In this document: positions 57,416-64,000 of the stretch, piece after piece | Position numbering within the stretch: the first letter of the stretch is position 1 | Layout of the letters: each line of letters begins with the position of its first letter | NCBI GenBank assembly: GCA_037349105.1 | Contig: JAYJMM010000061.1 | Coordinates: forward strand, 124,001 to 188,000 | Length of the DNA stretch: 64,000 nucleotides | Source: Limnomonas spitsbergensis | Lineage: Eukaryota; Chlorophyta; Chlorophyceae; Chlamydomonadales | Reading direction: 5' to 3' | Notes under the pieces: generated by a model | Databases searched by the model: none | What the model was told of the DNA's origin: nothing | Seen by the model: the letters and a program-made list of their open reading frames with translations, nothing else | Made by a program: the position numbers and the translations under genes

Positions 57416-57985
57416 TTAGGTAGGCTTGCTGAGGGTCAAGGCAGGGCACCAAAGCTGAAATTTGGGGCCTTCCAAGATGTGGGTTGTGGGCGCCTCTCCA
57501 GTCAGGCTACGCATCTGCAAGGCAAGCTTGTCCATGTACTTCTGCACGGCCTCATTTGTCAACGGGCTGCTATAATACACAGATTCTGCAAGACTTCGTG
57601 GTTGAACATTGATTTTGCTCATGCCGTTCATGTGACAGTCTAGGATGTGCCGAACAGCATTGGCGCTGTTCACAGGTGTCCTGTCTTGTCCATATGACGT
57701 GAAGCTGTAAAGGTCGGCATGAGCCATGGCCCACTGCAGGTTTTGCCTCGTCGTCGCCCTGTCGGACTTGATCATGATGTCAGCCAGCTTTTGGGATTGC
57801 CCATGAATCTGTTTTAGCTCTGCGACCACCTCTCTGGTGACCAACAGCGTCAGGTCGTTACTCTTCTTCAGATCCGCAGCCGCTGCAACAGCCTCCTTGG
57901 CCAGACTCAGCGACACCTCGGTGCTATGATTGCGCACAAAGCTCAGAGCGGCCTTTGTCAGGTCGCTGGTGCCTCCCTGCTGCAT
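57416..57985 (-). CDS. Unrecognised family protein, member 3
   Basis: A single-exon 189-residue frame from ATG (57985). It matches members at 229-858 and 3437-4048 along nearly the whole length: FVRNHSTEVSLSLAKEAVAA, SNDLTLLVTREVVAELKQIH then GQSQKL, RQNLQWAM, TNEAVQKYMDKLALQMRSLT then GEAPT. The middle third (about 100-140) is poorly conserved. Upstream sequence shares words with member 1 (GTCTCAATG, GGACAGGC). No known domain is recognised. Three intact copies at roughly half identity imply selection on the protein. Confidence 0.7.
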   Translation of the reverse strand: MQQGGTSDLTKAALSFVRNHSTEVSLSLAKEAVAAAADLKKSNDLTLLVTREVVAELKQIHGQSQKLADIMIKSDRATTRQNLQWAMAHADLYSFTSYGQDRTPVNSANAVRHILDCHMNGMSKINVQPRSLAESVYYSSPLTNEAVQKYMDKLALQMRSLTGEAPTTHILEGPKFQLWCPALTLSKPT

Positions 57986-59860
57986 GTGGTTTTGAAGTCC
58001 AGCAAGCTCTTAGTCTCAATGGCCCACTTAACTTTAATACCTGTCCCATCTAGGACAGGCAGCGGATGAATATCTGCAAGTATGAACGCCACTGACAAGT
58101 GTGCATGCAGTCAACCGACATGAAGTTGGGACTTAGTCATCACGACCATGCATTAGTTCATGAAACCATTCATCATCTCATCTGTGCTGCTACGACTTGT
58201 CAGGCACTCAGGATCAGCAGGAGATCAATACGGTAGACCACCGGTAGGGAACTGGAAGGTAAGTTTCTGACAACACTCCACTTGCTCGTCAATAATCAGC
58301 GGTGGCTGTAGCGCCTGTTCGTACCGTTTCACTGGCGGCTGAAGCGCCCACATACAGCCTGTTGAGCGAAAGTGGGCACCGTCGTGCGGATGTGGGTGCA
58401 AGAGTACGGACTCTAGCCGCACTGCCGACTGTGCAACGAGTTCCTGCATAATCAACGATGCCGGCAACGTCAGAGCATCATTATAGTGATATACTGATGA
58501 CAGGAGCAGGCAGCTAGCTATACTTTAATTACATGTCCCTGTCGATCATGTTTACTGATAAATAAAAGCAAGCTGGACACGTTTGGGATTTCATGCATGG
58601 GGCATTACTACTTGGCAGCTGGAGCCAGGAGGGGCAGCAGCAGGCCCAGTGACTGAGGCAGCAGGAGCTCAAGAACTACCGCCGGTATCGTCCGTCATTA
58701 CATAGTACCAGTCTCGGCACCTGGCTTACCTGGTGATCCGGTAAGAGCCAGAGACATGGTGAGCTTTGAGAAGTCGAGGATTTGCAGGGAATTGGCTTCA
58801 GCGTTTGATAGAAAGGCGTCGGAATGTCAAACTCACAAGCAGGCAGTGATGATGAGTAGCGTCAGGGATCAGGACCTGGATCTCAATGGGCGGGACGAAA
58901 GCACGCGTATGTATTGTTGATTCCTGAAAATGATTGCGCGCGCTGCCAGGTGCGCATGTCTGGGGCAAGTCCGTACTGCTCCAGCCTCCAGTCGGCAGTG
59001 GGTGGGTTAAAAATATCCGAAGAGGCATGTGCGCTTGCACGGGTGGTGCGACGGCGCACGGGTGGCGACCTTGCTTGCACGTATTCGCATTGGCGCACGG
59101 CGGGATAGAATAATGGAGCAATACAGGCTTTTCGTTTGCAATTTCCAGATTACATCCCTTCCCTCTGCCCCCATCCTTATTATTACAGGGCACAAAAGAC
59201 AAATCCAAGAGGCCCGACCGCGCTGTTGGACTGTGCGGCGGTAGAAACAGCCAGCAGTGCTGCCAGCATGCAGCATCTGCAACCATGCATCAGACCCAGG
59301 ATGTCTACATGGCTCAAGGCATTCCTCAAAATTCCGCCGCCGCCCTATGGCATGTTACTGCTGCTGCGATTGGTGCAGCTCGTGAGAATTGAGAAGAGTG
59401 TGGGTACTGACTGAGTGGCGAGGGACAGGCTGGCACACTGCACGCACCCCGGCCGGCATGCAAGTCAATGACGCAGCACCTCGATCGCTCTGAGTGAGCT
59501 AGTAGCCCTCCTAAACAAGGCTTGGCCATGTCACCGCCCAACCACCTGATTGGACAGGGAGAAGGGAGAAAGAGATAAACGAAAGGAAATTACACCCTCA
59601 GAAATAGAAAAGATGCAGGCAAGTTCAGAACGGAGCATTGCTTGATACCCGCTGGGCATTGCTGAACGCTGGGCCGCGTGAGACTGGTAGGGATTGGGTG
59701 AATGACGACCGGTATGCTCAATTATAGCTATCATGCGCATCTGGACCATGGTGCAGCCAGTTCACCCCCCTATGTGAGGAGGATAGGAGCATGAAACCCG
59801 GCGATCTGGGCAGCAGGGGGAGAGAGAGGGCCGTTTGGCGGGTCCGATCCCTCAGCCCTT
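57986..59860. other. No supported gene
   Basis: Short open frames occur on both strands (for example 58798-59286 minus), but none has splice-supported or recognisable protein text. Confidence 0.4.
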
Positions 59861-59862
59861 AA

Positions 59863-60594
59863 GTCAATGACGTTGCACCTCTGGGCCCTGCTCGAACAGG
59901 CTCGGCCGCGTAGGCGCCTAACTAAAGGATATGTGACGGCCAGCCTGCACTTTCTGACGGTCCTGAGCCGACTGAAGCAAATGCGTGACAGACATCATGG
60001 TACCCTCCATGCGAAGGCATCGGACAGAGTAGGCAACGATCGACCAGAGGCATGGGCAGAAGCCCTATAAGCAGCAACAGCTTTGTCCACAGGGGACCGA
60101 GGGGCACGCCCATCAGCCAAAAAAACGAAGTGGAGGCAGTGGAGGCATGCTTGGCATAATTGATGCAGAACTAGGGGACGTAGGGCAACATGCTACGCCA
60201 GTCTGAGGGTTTACGCCCAGACAGCAGACTCAGCCTTTAGGTATGGATGCCACCAGTGTTGTACCACTTTACCATGTCCCCATCAGGCAAGTAAGGGCTA
60301 CAGCTGTGGGAGCTCAGCTGATGACACGGCCGGGTGGTGGCATACTGGCATCTTCACAGCCAGCCATGTCGTGAAAGTGCCCGGGCAGGCTCTGCTGCAG
60401 CATGGCAGACTGGCCTGGTGGGACCGCCTAATTCAGCTGGGCCTTTTGTCTGTCCCTTGACTGTCTTTACCACTTTTCCTCCTTTTTTCCTGCCCCCTTT
60501 TGTTTGTTTCGATCTTTCCTCCCAACCCTTTAGTTGGGCGCCCACGAGGCCGAGCCTTTTTTGAGCATAGCCCAGAGGTGTATTGTCATTGACA
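59863..60594. repeat. Pair of Z repeats in inverted orientation, ~730 bp apart
   Basis: The minus-oriented copy at 59863-59922 (plus text GTCAATGACGTTGCACCTCT, GGGCCCTGCTCGAACAGGCT, CGGCCGCGTAGGCGCC) and the plus copy at 60536-60594 (GGGCGCCCACGAGGCCGAGC, AGAGGTGTATTGTCATTGAC) face each other with the ATTGAC ends outward. This geometry fits terminal inverted repeats of one element, or two independent insertions. The interior has no recognisable gene. Confidence 0.7.
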
Positions 60595-60599
60595 TGGCA

Positions 60600-61277
60600 G
60601 ACCGATGATCTCCTGGGGCGATGCTTTGCTCGCAGCCTCGCTTTGAGCCTCCTCCAGCACAGCACGGGCAAGAACGGGCCAGACGCTTGGTTCAGCAGCT
60701 TCGTGAGTCACACTGTTTATTCAGGGTGATTCAGCTTCAAACCAGCTGCATCACGGCCAGCAGCTGTGGTGGCCTGGTGCATCAAGCCTTGCTGCTTGCC
60801 CCCCGGCTCGAGACAAACTCTTAACAGCCAAGCCAACAATCTACTGGATGTTATTGCACATACGGTCCCTGTATATCTTCAGCAGTTCACTGTTCACTGC
60901 ACCATGTGTGTCTGTCGGTGCTATATCTAACCGCAAGCTGCATGCCAGCCGCAATAGCTGTTTCTATGTGTGGGATGTCTTGCTTACAGCAGGAGGTGGC
61001 CGGTGACCCAACCAGGCAACCGTATCTCTGTAGTTGGCCATAAAGCGCAGCAGGTGCAGATGCCAACCGGCTGCAATAAGGTTGATGGTACCTTCTGGGT
61101 CGTTGACCATTGCAAGTGAGCGCCAGCCAGAGGCACCTCTCAACCTTGCATGACCTTTCTCATACTGCCGCTCTCTGCTGAATCATGGTAAGGAACTTGA
61201 ATTCCTGGAAACGCTGAGGCCACGGCTTCGTCAGGGCCTCACACGTTGATATTGTTGGGTTGTCAGCGTTGTGCAGC
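60600..61277. other. RT downstream region and flanks
   Basis: On the minus strand this follows the RT fragment. The text QRFQEFKFLTMIQQRAAV (near 61160-61220) resembles the FKYLG segment that follows the catalytic core of LINE RTs, in a broken frame. A short Z-like word is at 61325-61346. Confidence 0.4.
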
Positions 61278-62171
61278 TCAGCAGCTGCCAAACTCCACAA
61301 TATTTGTCTTACTGACGTTAACTTGAGGTGCAACGTCATTAACTGACGCAAAATTGAGATTTTGTACCCGTCGCTCAGGAGTCATGACAGGTATCCAGCA
61401 TGACAGGTATCCAGCATGACAGGTATCCAGCATGACAGGTATCCAGCATGACAGGTATCCAGCATGACAGGTATCCAGCATGACAGGTATCCAGCATGAC
61501 AGGTATCCAGCATGACAGGTATCCAGCATGACAGGTATCCAGCATGACAGGTATCCAGCATGACAGGTATCCAGCATGACGGGTATCCAGCATGACAGGT
61601 ATCCAGCATGACAGGTATCCAGCATGACAGGTATCCAGCATGACAGGTATCCAGCATGACAGGTATCCAGCATGACAGATATCCAGCATGACAGGTATCC
61701 AGCATGACAGGTATCCAGCATGACAGGTATCCAGCATGACAGGTATCCAGCATGACAGGTATCCAGCATGACAGGTATCCAGCATGACAGGTATCCAGCA
61801 TGACAGGTATCCAGCATGACAGGTATCCAGCATGACAGGTATCCAGCATGACAGGTATCCAGCATGACAGGTATCCAGCATGACAGGTATCCAGCATGAC
61901 AGGTATCCAGCATGACAGGTATCCAGCATGACAGGTATCCAGCATGACAGGTATCCAGCATGCACTGCAGCCCTTCCAGGCGTGGACTATCGGAGATATC
62001 ATCCCTGTAGAGCAGGAAGGGCGGCCAACTTCCCCTCCTAGCAAGATGCCTTGCGCTTGTCACTGAACTGATAAAGAAGCTGAAGAGCAAAGGGCTCAGC
62101 AGGCAAGCGTGCCTGATGCTTGTACCCCACACCCTGAACAAATGTAAAGTTGACTTCAATTCAAGTGTCAC
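61278..62171 (-). mobile_element. Non-LTR reverse transcriptase fragment with an in-frame minisatellite
   Basis: The start of the frame reads ACLLSPLLFSFFISSVTSAR and then PPFLLYRDDISDSPRLEGLQ, CMLDT. This corresponds to RT motif GxRQGCPLSPLLF and the catalytic YADD box; here Tyr-Arg-Asp-Asp replaces Tyr-Ala-Asp-Asp. The end reads NVSKTNIVEFGS, the usual xN..KTxVxxF segment. Between them sit ~36 copies of a 16-bp repeat that stay open. The palm is thus split by ~195 repeat-coded residues and cannot be a functional polymerase. Confidence 0.75.
61379..61966. repeat. 16-bp minisatellite ATGACAGGTATCCAGC, ~36 copies
   Basis: Almost perfect, with rare CGGGT and CAGAT variants. Three units (48 bp) equal 16 codons, so every minus frame stays open and cycles through LDTCHAGYLSCWIPVM. 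The flanking single-copy words ATGCTGGAT and ATACCTGTCATG on the minus strand show that it grew from the RT coding text. Confidence 0.97.
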
Positions 62172-62656
62172 TCTCGGTTACAGTACCGGTTTTGCCCACT
62201 GTCATAATTACCGGTATTAAAAGTAAGGGTTCATGAGCAATCAGTGCCAAGGGCTAGCGCAGCATTAAGCCAGGCTCACCACCTGGTCGTGTCAAAACTA
62301 GCACGTTCGTATCTTATTTTAAACACAAAACTATGTTGGCTAGCTAAATCTCTGCCACCATTCCTTGCTCTCTCATCCTTGTTCCAGACTCAATTCATTG
62401 AAAACGCGAACCAACGAACGAAAGCAAAAACGTGTTCACAGGTTATCAGACCTGTGTCTGTTTACTACTTGGGGAGATGGAAGAAGAGCAGCAGTCTCGC
62501 AGATGAAGCACCGACACAAATGATTTGAAGGGTACCCCTTTCAATTAGTGCACCAGTAAAAACTGTATATTATGACAAGATTGGCTCCAATGCTGCAAGC
62601 AAGCCACACGTCTCCTAATTCCAGTAGCAAGACATATGGTCACCCCTCAGCACCTC

Positions 62657-63842
62657 CTAAGGTTGGCGTGCCGCATTCATCTGCTTCAGCCTCGCTACTT
62701 TCTCTAGGGCCTTCGTGACCGCCGCGCTCCGCATGCGCACCGGAATCGCCTGCAGGGCCGCCACATCCGTACTTTTCAGTGCTGCAGGAGTGTCATCCAC
62801 CTGTTGAAGCTGCCGGCCCACCCGCGCGTTCAGACCTACTTCTTTTGCTGCTGCCATTTCGATCGCTCCGTCTCCCGCCGCAGAAAGGGCGCCCGCAACT
62901 GAGCCCGTTGCCCGGTCTAGCTCGGGCGGGCTGACACCCGCGCCTTCCTGGTCCCCCGCACCACCTGAAGAGTCTGTCCCTGCAGCTGGTGTTGCAGGTG
63001 TTGCAGGTGTTGCAGCACTGGTTGTTGCAGCTGATATACTGACGGATGTTGCCGCAGGCCCTGGAGTGGCCGTGTGAACAGCAGTCTGCTCATGCACCTT
63101 GGCCCACACATGGGTCCCGTCTCCCGACAGAACCCTGCCAAGGGGACCCGCCTCGCTGGTGGCTTTGCTGGCCATGGGTGCCCGCCCCCTTGCCGCAAAG
63201 CCTCGGCCTCCTGGGGATGTCCTCCGCACCAGGAGGGGTGCCGGCGCCCACGCTTGCGCCAGCTCCTCGTCCGACGGCCTGGCAATCAGCATCGGCCTGC
63301 CGCCGGAAATGGACGCGCGGCCGCCAGCCTGCTGAGGCGTCTCGCTGCCGCCCGCCTGGTGGCTCCGGAGCCCAGCCTCTGCTTCTGCCTCTTGCGCATC
63401 CCCTTGCACCTGCCGTATCTCGCGCTCTGCGCCGCTGGAATCCAGCACGGCCGACTCAGATGACCCGTCATCCCCACCCGGGACAACTCTCTTGGAGTTG
63501 GCATCGGTCTCAGCCTTGCCGGCAGAAGCCTCGATGGCAGGAGCAGACTTTGAGGCTGCGTCATCCCCCGGTGCAACAGCGGGAGTCACCGCAGAGGCAG
63601 GCGCCGCGGGGGCTGCCTTGCTACCTTTGGCGGCCACTGCTGCCTCTACCGCCGCCGCAGCCTCCTCCGCCTTGGTCGTGGAGAGGCCTTCCGCGTGCGC
63701 CGATTGGTCCCATGAGTCAACGACGTTAAGGAAGACGACGGGGTGCTGCGCCGGGACGCGGATGGTGTAGTTCTTGCCATCCTGCCACTTGGCCTCGGCC
63801 TCCATAACGCGTCCATCCTCAGCCAGGGTGACTACGGCATAC
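62657..63842 (-). CDS. 3' exon of an unknown gene with a possible CBM20-like segment and long disordered tail
   Basis: The exon starts after the acceptor CCCTGCACCAG at 63843; upstream exons lie outside the window. The first ~45 residues read YAVVTLAEDGRVMEAEAKWQ, DGKNYTIRVPAQHPVVFLNV and VDSW. This pattern resembles the C-terminal strands of CBM20 starch-binding modules (a DG-x-V, W-x-x-G-x-N, VP and D-x-W layout), but only half a domain is visible. The remaining ~350 residues are Ala/Gly/Ser/Pro-rich and probably disordered, with a short helical end (VTKALEKVARLKQMNAARQP, stop at 62657). If the CBM20 reading is right, a starch- or glucan-related function is likely. Otherwise unknown. Confidence 0.55.
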
Positions 63843-64000
63843 CTGGTGCAGGGTGCAGGTTTCAGGGGTCTAGGGAAACATCTTCGGGCTTTATTCCAGT
63901 ACACAATTATTGAAGGAGGCTCATTCTAAATAAAAAAACGTGTCTTTCATTCAAGTACTGGCACCGGTAGCGGGGGCCAGAGATCAGGTCCTCCCCCCCC
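63843..64000. other. Intron of the 62657 gene, window edge
   Basis: Intronic sequence on the minus strand leading to the acceptor at 63843. It ends in a C run at the window edge. Confidence 0.5.

Overview
This looks like nuclear DNA from a green alga, most likely a volvocalean chlorophyte; Haematococcus-like is my guess, not a demonstration. The evidence is many short exons with GT-AG introns, GC-rich Ala/Gly/Gln-rich coding sequence, a plant-type RING E3 ligase, a GDA1/CD39 apyrase, and an extreme density of intronic minisatellites. I see no prokaryotic operons, no CRISPR array and no rRNA or tRNA gene. All eukaryotic gene models below were assembled by eye from reading frames, splice sites and protein motifs.

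Layout. 0.2-4.0 kb: two head-to-head members of an unrecognised ~200-residue protein family; a third member lies at 57.4-58.0 kb. 5.7-16.4 kb (minus): a complete apyrase gene of about 11 exons, with membrane segments at both ends and all five apyrase conserved regions. 17.6-31.3 kb (plus): a long coiled-coil gene of many small exons. 31.5-38 kb: repeat- and transposon-derived sequence, including an AT-rich, organelle-like island. 38.1-38.4 kb (minus): the 3' end of a membrane-protein gene. 40.0-40.3 kb (plus): the C-terminal remnant of a non-LTR retrotransposon. 41.0-42.65 kb (minus): the 5' exons of a signal-peptide protein. 43.06-46.68 kb (plus): a complete six-exon coiled-coil gene, in frame throughout. 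48.98-52.38 kb (minus): a seven-exon gene for a LOG2/LUL/MGRN1-type RING E3 ligase that begins Met-Gly-Asn. 53.86-55.85 kb (plus): a degenerate partial duplicate of the apyrase gene. 61.3-62.2 kb (minus): a reverse transcriptase fragment interrupted by an open 16-bp minisatellite. 62.66-63.84 kb (minus): the 3' exon of a protein with a possible CBM20-like segment.

The most unusual theme is that many tandem arrays appear to have grown out of intron-exon boundaries. Near-copies of a splice site plus part of the neighbouring exon are repeated upstream or downstream of the real exon in at least four genes. The clearest cases are 18.5-19.2, 24.2-24.6, 30.5-31.3, 40.7-41.1, 45.6-46.5 and 55.3-55.8 kb. 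The window also holds a foldback element (11.2 kb), a terminal-inverted-repeat element (25.0-25.7 kb), and two dispersed short repeat families, called Z and Y here.

The genes do not form an obvious pathway. The apyrase belongs to the secretory or Golgi system, the RING ligase to membrane-associated ubiquitination, and the coiled-coil proteins have no assigned role.
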